NCBI GenBank assembly: GCA_963924555.1
Contig: OZ004587.1
Span: 1,860,001-1,924,000 of the forward strand
DNA: 64,000 bases
DNA from: Crambe crambe
Taxonomy: Eukaryota > Porifera > Demospongiae > Poecilosclerida > Crambeidae
Direction of reading: 5' to 3'
The stretch's first letter is position 1, and every line of letters begins with the position of its first letter. The translations under genes were made by a program, and so were the position numbers. Shown here piece by piece: positions 53,842 through 64,000 of the stretch. The notes under the pieces are model-generated. The model worked only from the letters and a program-made list of their open reading frames with translations. It did no database searches and was not told the origin of the DNA.

Positions 53842-54439
53842 AAGTACCTAAAGGGGAAAGGGAGGGATTTTAGCTAGGCAGGAATTACACTACAGCCAGT
53901 AGTCTCCTAGTGAATAGATGAGTCATCCTATTATCGGGAACACTTTCCCAACACAATCTACAGATCAAGTTTCTGGCCATTACAAAACTGCTTCACTGTG
54001 CACAAATTCCACGCTGCTATAATGCTTACGTCAGCTGCTTATTTGTTGAACCGCATGCATCATGTGTAATAAATGTGAAAAGTGCAAATTATTGTTGGCG
54101 CATGTGCAAACACTGGGTACCAGGCTCCCTCGCATAATTTAGAGCCTGGGTACGAGGCTAATACGCAGCAGATTGTGTGTAGTTAGCTAGTCTGCTCATT
54201 TCACCATGCCAGTGTGTGCACCTCCAACCTGTGAACTTTGATTCCATTCACCATGAATTTCAGCCATTTTGTTAGTAATGCTCTGAATTTCTTGCAGTAT
54301 ACTGAACAAATTTCAGTAAAATACGGAGGCTCTGCCATGCCATGCACATGTCATTTAGCTACATTGCTGTCAATGTATTGAATGAGTATCAAACCTTTAT
54401 GTTGATTATTGTCTACTACCACTATAATACCTATTGCTA
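53842..54439. other. Intergenic with foldback-family relic
   Basis: 54100-54165 (GGCGCATGTGCAAACACTGG, ACCAGGCTCC, GAGCCTGGGTACGAGGCTAA) is an eroded end of the 19359-20838 family. Nothing else. Confidence 0.45.
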
Positions 54440-54740
54440 TTTCTTTCATCAGTGATCATAATGTGCACAAGTAAGCTCTTCTAAATGTAAGAGATGGCTC
54501 TAAAATTTAGGCTGGGCTGTATATAAACTATAGCCTTGTTTATATCCACTCAATTTTCACTTGAACATAGCTATCCCTCATTTCCTTTCTGCTTTCCATT
54601 TCTGCCAATGAATACTTAATTTCCTCTCCCTACACTTCTTTGCCTCTCGGAAATGCCATAATCTTCTCATCAATCGTCTTGCGGCCGGCCCATGCGCATG
54701 CATTTATACAGAAGCGCCGCACGTCCGTATAGGTAGTAAG
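54440..54740. repeat. Right-hand remnant of the receptor segmental duplication
   Basis: TATTGCTATTTCTTTCATCA, GTGATCATAATGTGCACAAG and GATGGCTCTAAAATTTAGGC match the 3' flank of gene 1 (37915-38030). 54640-54720 matches 40640-40770. The gene 2 tail exon therefore lies inside the duplicated unit, where the gene-1-type TM/tail exons would be expected. Confidence 0.65.
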
Positions 54741-56077
54741 TGCTGAAACACGTAATACTTGGACTTGTTCGGGACAGGAAGTGCCAAATGACGCTTCCAT
54801 GTCACTATGACGCATTACGCGTGCGCAGTGGGCAGAACCGCAGAAACATCTCTCCTAGGCATCCAACTGCTCACACTTCAACCCTAATCGTATGGATCGG
54901 TACCCCAAACAACAGCAACTCTGTCAGCAGCATCTTTCAGTGTGCGAGACGTTTCTTCCTGCTAATAAAGCCGTAACAGAAGTAGGCCAACAGTACAGTT
55001 CATTGAGAGTTCATCGAAGCAAACAAGCTACAGCAAGTTCACTTGAACGACAATGTGCCTCTTCTCTATGTTACATCCCATGGCTTCAGTAGAGGACAGT
55101 CAATCAGTCCATTGCTGGGGCAGGAAACTACAAGATCAGACTGTGGTTTATATGAATTCGAATATTTCTTTATAGAGTTGAGCCTACGAAAATTTTGACG
55201 AAAATTTTTCCTGCTATACTGTAATTGGCTGACTTCTCTCAGCTAACATAATAAAATTAATTTCAACAATAGAATTAGTTTTCATAAAATCAGCTTTATG
55301 AAACAAACCACCACTGTTCAACCACAAAATTGTGCAAATGATATAATTCTAAAAATATACAGAGCATACACATTCTACATCAAGCTATATAGCTAGCTAG
55401 CTCTGGACCTATCTATCAGAGAAAACAAATGGAAGAACCACCCTTCTCTGAACCAATTAAACTAAGCTTATTGCCAAAGATACTTTATCAAGTGGGTATG
55501 ATGCTCACCCTCTTCCCAGGACGATCCTTGGATGACTAGTTACTTTGTCAAGGGAGTGCATCCTCATCCTAATACTATCAAGTATGATTACTTAGCCAGA
55601 AGATTTCCCAAGACTATCCAGGGATAACTGTAGCTATAGATGTATTCACCCTCATCCCATACTTGTACCTCAGTTATCTATCTGGACATCCGTCTTTGTC
55701 CCAACTTTTTTTTCTGGATAAGTGAATTAGTCCAGATGTGGTTATGCTGTGTTGTATAGTTGGGCTAGTACTACTAACAACCTTGAACAGTGTACATAGA
55801 TACTTGTTATCCAGTTGTTATTATGTGCCTGTACTCTTCAAAAAATAGTTAAAATCCATTACCATTATAAATGCTTATAGTACATGTATTAAGAGGTAAA
55901 GATAACCTAGGCTACACCGTACCACATAAGTTTGCCCAGGTTGATACAGGGATGGAACACACAGTTATGTACATAAGAATACCCAAGTGATCTATAGCCT
56001 TCCCATGGCATTAAATTGCTTATTGTACGTAGAAAACGAATAATATTAAAGTGGCAATTAAAAAGGGATGTAATTCA

Positions 56078-56109
<32 letters not shown>

Positions 56110-56393
56110 AAGAATAAAAGAAGTGGTGCAAGTATACTGCTTTCTGAATAGAATGGGACTCTTTGCAGTAAAGGGTGTGCATATCACTATGGAGTAAAGG
56201 AACACATTAGCTTTCACTCAAATTGATCAGACCGATTCTGACTGATAGGTATGGCTTTATAGCTGGCATTCGTTCATGAAATTAGATATTCCATGAAAAG
56301 AAAATTATGAATCCCTCAAATTTAAGTGCTATATGGTGTGTTCTCTATGGCCCTTTGGCTTGCAGGCATATGCTCACATGACCTGTCTTGCAA
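54741..56393. other. Intergenic with TA microsatellite and small MITE
   Basis: 55230-55325 is an inverted relative of the small hairpin at 12497-12590. A (TA) run lies at 56083-56103. Frames at 54740-55092 (78 and 66 codons) sit in a CpG-containing stretch but show no motif. No gene is called. Confidence 0.35.
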
Positions 56394-56411
56394 AAACCCT
56401 ACACTGTAGCA

Positions 56412-56474
56412 AAAAATATGGGAAAAATTGTTTATGTTATCTATGGCCCTATGATTCACTCTATGATTTGCTAC
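56412..56474. mobile_element. 63-bp mini-insertion in the left terminal repeat
   Basis: GCAAAAAATATGGG...CTCTATGATTTGC interrupts CACTGTA/CAGAGTTTTGC, which is contiguous in the right repeat. TA is present on both sides, as for a Tc1/mariner-type micro-MITE. Coordinates are approximate within 2 bp. Confidence 0.5.
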
Positions 56475-56641
56475 AGAGTTTTGCAAGTTGCTTGTCACAT
56501 TACAAAATGCTAATACACAACTAAATCAACAATGTAGTAAAGCTGAATAGAAACATGTAAATTTACCATCATGTGACTGTCATGCATCAGCCAGATTTGA
56601 AAAAATAGCCAGGTACTGTGTACAAGTCTGTGTAGCTAACT

Positions 56642-57559
56642 ATGTCCTACTACCAGCATTCTAATTACTTCTTTGGTAATGGCCAGATGACTCCCCATTA
56701 CTACCCTTGGTCACAGCCTCCTTATCAACAAGAATGGGCAGGTGTAAGTCAGCAAGACCGTGATAACAGCCCTATTCTCATTAGTCCATCAAAGAGTACA
56801 GTTGAAGATTCTGATCATGACTCAAGTGTAACTGAGCCTAATTTCAGTTAGTGTGAAAATAATATTTGTCCCAATGAAAAAAAGGACTGAACACAAGACA
56901 TTCATGTTGCGTGACCTTGATATGGGGGAAGTGAGCTCAATATTGGCATTTAGAAAAGAGATACTTACCCAATTTGGTGATGGACTTATTGACGCGATTT
57001 TGATTTCGGATTCTACAAAGGAACTAAGCGAATAATATTATGGGTTACAAATGATCACGATTTTGATGAACTGATCCAATCACTTCAAACAAAATCTAGT
57101 ACGGTGTGAAAGGTGCAGCAAGAAATGAAAGAAGGACTCCTCAGGCTCTGAAGATGAATCTAACAGAACAAAAAACCAAAAAAAGGAAAGGATCTAGTGA
57201 TGACAGAATGTCAAGAGTTGATGATATAACAGACAACTTGAGATGGGCATATGTACAGTAACCTACAGTATTGTGTATGGGCTGAAACAATTGTTGGAGG
57301 CAGGCATGCATCTATGGAAAATCCTCCAAGAGGGTCATATTTCAAGAAATCCAAAATTCTACCATCACGCAATCTTTCACCAGTACATTTAGAGAGAGAA
57401 AACCCTACTGTGATTACCCCAGTTAAAGCTGCTGAATTGAAGACAATTTATATATCTCAAATTAAAGAACTCTATTCGTTGCTCAAGGTTTGGGCTATAA
57501 CAGATGGTGACTTTCAAAAACAAAAGAGTAGTATTTTAGAACTGATGGATAAATTGTAA
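56642..57559 (+). pseudogene. Transposon-borne accessory gene, possible PB1-like fold, frameshifted
   Basis: It starts MSYYQHSNYFFGNGQMTPHY and has an acidic/Ser linker (STVEDSDHDSSVTEPNFS). After a break near 56850 come KTFMLRDLDMGEVSSILAFR and KEILTQFGDGLID, then after a further shift near 57000 FDFGFYKGTKRIILWVTNDH and DFDELIQSLQTK. That shape (Lys-containing first strand, late acidic D-x-D block) recalls PB1/ubiquitin-like folds. A basic linker (KKRKGSSDDR) leads to MYSNLQYCVWAETIVGGRHA, SMENPPRGSYFKK and a helical C-terminus ending at 57559. At least three frame breaks (56850, 57000, 57115-57245). The function is unknown and the fold is a suggestion. Confidence 0.5.
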
Positions 57560-57830
57560 GGCTATATAGCTTTTGATATTACCATACATTCTAATCTTAG
57601 CACCCACTAATGGAGCAAGCAATTGCTTAAATGGAAAGAATAAATTAGGGGTCTTAATTGTTATCCACTATTCTATTTAAGAACTGCTTTCTCGTGGTGG
57701 GTTTTACCCAAAACTGGCAAGATCTAGACTAGCTGTAATTTGAAATGATCCTGCAACTTCAGTCTGGTCATAATGCTACGCCTAAAACTTTCTCAGAATA
57801 TCAGTCTCTAAAAATATATTATATGAAAAA

Positions 57831-58845
57831 TTACATATAACCTGCATGTTTAATATAATTTACACAATCTAGTGGAGTAATTGAAGCAAATGCTTCAGCG
57901 AATATGATTCTAGGTGTGTTTGTGGATTGATAACTTAGTTCATTATCTCTAAGATATGACTTCACTTGACTAAATGCTTCCTCAGTGGGGTTCAAGTCAG
58001 GGGAATAAGGTGGTAAAAATCGTACTAAAGCACCAGTGGCTGAAATCAATTGAGTTACTGCTTCTACATGGTGGATAGATGCATTATCAAGTATGACTAC
58101 AGAACAGGGATTATCGCCACCATCGAATGGAAGTAGTATAGGAAGTAAGCACCGTTGTACAAATTATGAAAACATCCGAGTTCACATTTCCCTCTGCAAT
58201 ATAAACATCTTCTATTCCCCGAAAAGTCAGTATCCCTATGGCCGACAACCTCTTACCATATAAAGTAAATTTGTGGGAAACAGGTGTCATGCCTTGAAGA
58301 CCATATCTATATTTACGTATTGTATTACGGTGGTTTGATCCTGTTTCATCAATGAAAATGAAAGTTTTGGGGTTAAATTCCATTATTTCAGAGATATATT
58401 TTGCTCTCTGAACATCACACCTTTGTCTTGCTACTAGACGCATTTTCTGTCTAGTCATACACAGTCTTTTGATGTTACGGCAAATAGTAGCACAATCATA
58501 CCGGGATCCTGTTATATGTAACAGCTTTTGTTGTATCTCACGAAGATACATGCTGGATGTACTCAGCAGCGTCTCTAAAATGGTGATTTCCTCAAACTCA
58601 CTCAATGGACCATGCCTTTGGCATTTAGGTGATACATCCTCAGTTGTATAAAAAAGATAGATGTATCTCTCAATTGACCTGATGTTTACATACAGTTCCC
58701 TAGAAATCTCTTTTATTGTCTTCTTTTGTAGAAGATACTTCCAAATTATCCGCCATCTAAGGTCTTTTGAGTACCCCTTTGGGATTTTGACTGCTTCTTG
58801 TACTGTACAGTAGTTATTTTGAATTTGAATTCTGAGCATGCTCAC
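57831..58845 (-). pseudogene. IS630/Tc1-like DDE transposase with one frameshift
   Basis: Starts MSMLRIQIQNNYCTVQEAVK (58845). A helix-turn-helix region (KKTIKEISRELYVNIRSIER, residues 41-60) binds the ends. The catalytic core has FIFIDETGSN (first Asp, residue 166), VVILDNASIHH (second Asp, about 58090) and PPYSPDLNPTEEAFSQVKSY (Glu, about 57980), a complete DDE triad of the IS630-Tc1 group (DDE_3). The reading frame shifts once near 58115, between TSIRW and the DNPCSVVILDN segment, and otherwise runs to a stop at 57831. It is close to intact, so activity may have been lost only recently. Confidence 0.8.
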
Positions 58846-59447
58846 CTGTGTCTGCTAGCTAATTAAATTAGATAGTACATACAGTGTACACAAGGGCTAT
58901 AGTACTACTGAATTTCACTACACTATTATTGGTGTCTTAAAATTCATTCTTGTTTGCAGTTAAAATTTGCTACTGAATGGAATGGGAATTTCTGCAAAGT
59001 GCAGATTTTAGCTGCCGAAACCAAATCATGCACTACAAGTAGAAGTCCTGGGTTCCTGGGTTAGAAGTCCTGAGAACATAGTTTCTTACAATTATAATTA
59101 TGATGTAAATCTGGGCCATGGGGACCATGATAATTTTAGTAATTATTAAACAAGTTTAACATAAAATTATAACCCTGATTATGCATGAGATTCACAGATC
59201 TATTTCTATTCAGCTTACTACATTGTTGATTTAGTTGTCACAACTTTTGTATTAGCATTTTGCAATGTGACAAGCAACTTGCAAAACTCTGTACAGTGAG
59301 GGTTTCACAAATCATTTATAAAAGACATGTATTATGCATAAAATTATTTTTTCTACAATGTGGTTTACACAAGGGAAGTAGACTATAAAAAAATAATGCA
59401 AATGCTTACTTAGTTCCCATGACATTAATGATACAACAGGTACACTC

Positions 59448-60582
59448 GGTTCTCCCCAGTTAAACTGATCAGAGTGGTGCATGCTTGAATACCACATTAA
59501 AGAATTTTGACATTCTTGTGGCTATTAAAATACGTTTTAACCACATAAAAAAATGGGCCCATCAGAGTGGTATTGCACCTCTCTAAACACCCTTTGGGGA
59601 GAACCCTGCACTATAAAAATGAAAGTGTGTACTGGCACACAAAATTATCCCAATACACACACAAAACAGTGTGTGTATTGGTGTGCAGTAAATGCCTTCA
59701 TTTTTACTATGTAAGCTTTTTTACTATCATATAACTTTCATAAATTTGGGTTATAAACTATAATTAAAAAATATGAGAGTAAGTTATGCCGAATCAGGCG
59801 ATGCCATACTGCATTGGTTGGGATAAAATGCTACACATTGAATCAAATACATAGCCATACCACAGCCCAAATTTTTTCCAGCTTGTGCCATTATTATGAC
59901 TAACAAAGTGCATCTATAATCTTCCATGTTGAGTCTTTCCTACTCCCCTGGCTATGTACAGTTCTCCTTCAAGTCAGATCCACAGCATAGCACAGTGTTT
60001 CCGCTAGTATAGCTCAATCAGGGTGGTCCTGTTTGGCAATATATAGTAGTTCCAGGAATTAATCACTGTGGTTTGTAGTCTGGCTAATTAGCACAGCAGT
60101 AGATGCCACTTTAACCACATACATAAAGTTACATACCACAATCACTTAACACTACCACAACTATCAGAAACTAGCACTAGTAGCCCTACTACTAGTTCAG
60201 CTCTGACCCAGATTCTGGTCCACCACAGGGGAAGTGGATTCGATCCAGCCTGGCTAAATCAATTTCTAAATAAAAGAAGAAAAAGAAAGCTACAAATTTA
60301 ATACACTTGACTTGTTATTCACATCAAATGAGCTAACTGAGACCACAAAAGATTCATCTCTTTTCTTGCTTCTGCCGGGAGGGGGCACATCCCCCTCCCC
60401 CCTGCAGCTGCCATGCAGCTGATTGGCTTTGCCACCCTGTTTGAATTTGACCCTAGAGGAAACACTGATAGCAGTATTACTTTAATTTCTTTCATGTGGT
60501 TAAAACAATGTATTTTAATAACCACAAGAATATTTAATGTGGTATTCAAGCACTGCTCTGATCAGTTTAACTGGGGAGAACC
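59448..60582. mobile_element. 1.1-kb inverted-repeat element
   Basis: The left arm (59448-59552: GGTTCTCCCCAGTTAAACTG, ATCAGAGTGGTGCATGCTTG, AATACCACATTAAA, TTTTAACCACAT) is mirrored by 60478-60582. A third terminus-like sequence, GGGGAGAACCCTGCA, occurs at 59597, so a shorter derivative (59448-59605) may exist within it. No transposase was found. The 76-codon frame at 60319-60549 overlaps the right arm and is not a gene. Confidence 0.7.
59611..59711. mobile_element. Nested ~100-bp MITE
   Basis: CTATAAAAATGAA and TTCATTTTTACTAT are inverted ends around GTGTGTATTGG-type inner repeats (CCAATACACACAC / GTGTGTGTATTGG). Confidence 0.6.
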
Positions 60583-62599
60583 CTGCAGCAGCCCAGTAAT
60601 TATTTAAGTAATTACAGGAGGTTGAGGATGCAGACGAATATGTACTGGTAGATGGATAAGTGAGTCTATCTTCCCTGAGTTATAAGCTCAATATTGTTAT
60701 ATCAATACACACAACTTAAAAAAAAAAGAAGCTGTATTAAGGCAAAATATTCTCTATTGCAGTGCATCTATGGAATGCGCATGCATAATAATTATGGCTT
60801 TCAGTCTTGTAGATACTCCAGATACATGATTTGGTATCAAACCCGAAGTAGCTGTGTGTAGCAGTAGTAACACAGCTTTCATTAACTACATTTACAATAA
60901 CTGCATTTTGACATTAATTTTGTTGCCTAACAACTGTAGGGGTTTTCCCTGGGAAAGCACCAATAAGAAGTGGTTAGGGAAGTTGGCCTCATTAATAATT
61001 CATTAGCATGTGGCACGAATACATCCATTATTGTAATTCTTAGGGTTGGGCAATATGGGTTAGTTCTCAGCTTCTGTACTGTCCCTCCCCAGGGTTTCAT
61101 ACAGTGGAGGGGGAAAGGGGGAGATGATTGAAATTCCCCCTCCCCCTTAGTGTCTTAAAAAATCACATTTTTTCCTCACACAAACATGCCCACATGCATA
61201 GTCCCCACTCTATCCAAAATTCTTGTATGAAACCTACTCAGTACTGCCAGAATATTGCCCTCCAAGTCATGCAATATTATGTACACAGGCACAAGCAGTT
61301 GGGTTGGCTGACTAGGATTTAACAAGTTAGTCTTTTAAAAGACTAGGAATGCCTTGGCACTTCAATGCAATATTTTTTATTAAACATTCTAAATGATGTG
61401 CACCAAGCAACATAGCTTATTATATTGTAGTAGGTAAGGTTAGTATTTACACAGCTAGTATTCTTGCTGTTCAATGCTTTCAAACTGCCCTTTTGAATGG
61501 TTATTCTCACGCATAGCTTGATTGAAATATGTGTACTATTGTTTGGAAGCCTCAGTCTTCTGAGATTCTCCTTCACCATGGCTCTCTCTTTGGCACTTCG
61601 AACGATCACTAGTTCGTGTACACTGCAATCTTTGTTATTTTAGTTCACTGCTGCCTTTTAGTCAGTTCTCTGGAGGTCATATTAAATGGGCTTGATTTGT
61701 TGACTAAGACGGCCAAGAAGCATCGGCACTCCCTTCGCGGCAATTACTTCATGGCCAATGTATGAGGGTATAGCTTTCAGGGTTTCATCTAAGGGGGCAT
61801 AGGGGAAGCTTGCCCCCCAAACAGCTCGACTTCCCCCCCCCCCCAAACTGACTGAATTTCTCCCCCACATAGGCTACTCCCTGTGGTCACCAAAGGGAGT
61901 AATTAAGGGATACTTCAGAGTAGTAAACAATTTTAAAGAAGTTGTAGTTATGAGCCGACTTACAAACAGACAATTTGCCAATATGTAGTATGTGGAAATT
62001 CCCTTTCAGGATAACTTGGGACACTGCATGTCCATGCAATTTGATAAAGCTTAAACAGTGCGCTATGCATGTTTTGCTGACTGATCACAGAGATCATTAG
62101 TTTCTTGCAGTCTTGAAAAATCAGCAGTGTTCGGGGCTGCTTATTACCAACAGATTAACAAAAGCACTCTAGATTGGCTTCAAAGAGAGAGAAAGGTCAG
62201 TGGATATTTGGTCCAAATAATATTCATTATTATTGAAGAACAAAATATCACAGATAATTTGATTTTCAATTTTTTGAAAATTAAATTTTGAAAAATAACC
62301 AATTTTTTTTATGGATTTAATTTGTGAAAATCAACTGAAATCTTTTAAGGTCACATTTTTTTTCATTTTTAATATTGTAGCTTGATTCCACTAACGCCAC
62401 AGTACCATGTATTTTTAATTTTCTCGTCTTTTGATTACACTGATGCCGCAGTACATGTGATTCGGTACAGTATCACCAAAACTGTAGGCCTACATTATAT
62501 GCATACAATCTCTGTCACTAATACCCTTTACCACAAACTACATGGACCACACTAACTTCGAGTTCCAGTACCTGCCATCTTCTGATACATATCTTCTAT
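60583..62599. other. Intergenic with a small G-rich hairpin element
   Basis: 61091-61227 is bounded by AGGGTTTCATACAG and TTGTATGAAACCT inverted ends and holds G/C-rich runs. 61780-61870 has CCCC runs near a GGGTTTCATCTAAGG sequence. No gene is supported; frames of up to 88 codons lack motifs. Confidence 0.4.
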
Positions 62600-62744
62600 T
62601 TGAGTGAGGCATACCCTTTAGCTACATACTGTGATGAAGCAGCAACTATGGAGGAAGCGTCCCCAAGTACTTCACAGCTTTCTAGTGAACTGTTTTTAAT
62701 AGCAGTGTTGGCAAGTGAGCTACAGCTGACTGCATGTTTGAAGA

Positions 62745-63115
62745 TGGTCGAAAGAAAACAACCCAAGGTGATTGATCATACAGCCTGTGACGTTGCTGTT
62801 TCTTACAAGTGGTACTGTTTGGCAACACTAGCTGTATAGCTACCAGTCTAAGCACTTCCTCTAACTACCAGCAAACATTTCTCTTGCATACTAAACTTAA
62901 GTCAATTCTTATCACACCTTCTATAGCACTCATTGATCATAGAGCCTGTGATATTGCTGTTTTTTTATAAGTAGTACTATATTTGGCAACACTAGCCATA
63001 TATAGCTACCAGTCTAACCACCTCCTCCAACTACAAAAGCCCAGCAAACATTTCTCCTGTGTGAGATTACTGAACTTAATTCCTAGCACACTTTCTGTAG
63101 CACTCATTCAACCCT
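62745..63115 (+). repeat. ~175-bp tandem duplication
   Basis: GATTGATCATACAGCCTGTG, TTTGGCAACACTAGC, TAGCTACCAGTCTAA, AGCAAACATTTCTC and TAGCACTCATT recur in the same order at about 62770-62935 and 62940-63110. A 79-codon frame (62600-62839, MSEAYPLATYCDEAATMEEA...) ends inside the first unit and has no recognised domain. Confidence 0.7.
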
Positions 63116-64000
63116 TTACCCCAAAAAGTTACATAGCATCACAATTACTATTTTAAAAATTCATCATGATGTTAAAAAGTAAAGACATGTTCCAAATGAA
63201 ACTTCGATGCTGGCTTTCTGTCTTGCCACCTGAAAGAAACAAACAAATAATAGTTATCAAATTATCACTCTAGAGTATAGTAATTGAATCATCTAGGCAT
63301 GTGCATTCAATACTACTGAGTCCATGTTCTCATTTTGCATGTATGGAGAACTGCACAGATATGATTAAACATGCAGGTATAAAAACAGTACCACCTAGAC
63401 CTGTCACTTAAAAACACTCCGGCTGGGTATGCTGTTGCTCTACACTAGTCCACAGACACAATAAGGGGGGGGGGGGGTTCCCTGGCTGCACTAAAAAATA
63501 TTGGATTACTCATTAACCATAATGTGTATTCGCATGAAATTAAGTATGCTATTTCAATGATAGTTGGAGTACTTACGAACCAAAAAGTGGGTGTGGCTTA
63601 AGAATTGAGCCCCCAAACTATTGTGTTCAAGCAAAAAATGAAGACCACTGTTAGGGACAGTAATAACTCAGGATAAAATTTCATCACTTTACACATTATG
63701 TAGGACTACAAAATGCGGCTTTCCTTTTTCCGTAGCAACACACACAAAATTTTTAAATCATCTTTTAAGTGATTCACTAATGTTTTAAAGTACCTTTCAG
63801 TACTTTAAGTCATTTAACGTGGATTACAGTGCCTATATAGAGAGCCACATTTTGTAGAGCTTCTAAAGAATTAAGATTCAAATGATATCTTAAATTTTTT
63901 AATTAAGTTATCATTGTCCCAAGAAGCAAATTTTTAACTCTTTAGGGTATACAGCTACTCTCATAGTGCCTTCATAAGTGGTCATTAAAAAAATGAATTA
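63116..64000. other. No gene seen at the right edge
   Basis: AT-rich sequence with a run of about 14 G at 63465-63478. No exon, repeat pair or mobile element was recognised. Confidence 0.35.

Larger units (their letters stand above)
56394..59308. mobile_element. IS630/Tc1-like transposon with two convergent genes
   Basis: The left repeat (about 56394-56555) and right repeat (about 59207-59308) are inverted copies sharing AGAGTTTTGCAAGTTGCTTG, TCACATT.CAAAATGCTAATA and ACTAAATCAACAATGTAGTA. Inside are a plus-strand gene (56642-57559) and a minus-strand transposase (57831-58845), tail to tail. The left repeat is split by a 63-bp TA-flanked insertion (56412-56474). The outermost bases are uncertain and no target duplication is clear. 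Confidence 0.7.

Overview
The window looks like AT-rich, intron-bearing invertebrate DNA, most probably from a demosponge such as Amphimedon. That is inference, not a database result. It rests on frequent GCTAGC-type words, short phase-1 introns, a dense population of miniature inverted-repeat transposable elements (MITEs), and the style of the immunoglobulin and kinase sequences. No bacterial gene organisation, rRNA gene or canonical tRNA gene was seen.

Layout. 1-9.6 kb is a transposon and repeat field: a decayed pogo-type DNA transposon (13-1533), a foldback MITE, a tandemly amplified composite repeat (4.5-8.4 kb) holding three long hairpin MITEs, a TA-flanked MITE whose empty site is present in the same array, and a TTAA-flanked piggyBac-like MITE. 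9.6-14 kb holds one orphan immunoglobulin (Ig) exon on the minus strand (11864-12190), a partial duplication of its 3' end, another MITE and a 34-bp minisatellite. 14152-17254 is a complete but frame-damaged pogo/Tigger-like transposon with TA target-site duplication. 17.5-29.6 kb is a nested stack of repeats and MITEs, several with target duplications that can be read directly, plus an LTR-like segment.

The main host genes lie at 31.9-51.6 kb: two tandem paralogous receptor genes on the plus strand. Each has a signal peptide, three Ig-like domains encoded by single phase 1-1 exons, FN3 sequence, one transmembrane helix and a tyrosine-bearing cytoplasmic tail. The deduced exons of both genes join in frame throughout: 548 and 596 residues. 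Gene 1 (31922-37786) has a full FN3 exon and a short tail with a YxxM-x11-YEEI arrangement, close to an ITAM and containing an ITIM-compatible site. Gene 2 (45409-51641) keeps near-identical Ig exons but has lost most of the FN3 exon. It carries an unrelated transmembrane/tail exon with an 11-residue repeat (five copies), two identical YSRI-containing repeats and YxN motifs. Shared upstream and downstream blocks show that the pair arose from a segmental duplication of roughly 10-12 kb followed by tail replacement. The layout resembles paired receptors: conserved ectodomains with divergent signalling tails.

Between and beyond them are more MITEs, a tRNA-derived SINE array (43.6-44.6 kb) and a relic tyrosine-kinase DFG exon (about 41.2 kb). 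At 56.4-59.3 kb an inverted-repeat-bounded transposon carries both an IS630/Tc1-like transposase (minus strand) and a convergent, damaged second gene with a possible PB1-like fold. The last 4 kb holds only repeats and unassigned AT-rich sequence. All coordinates and motifs were read by eye, with no alignment software.
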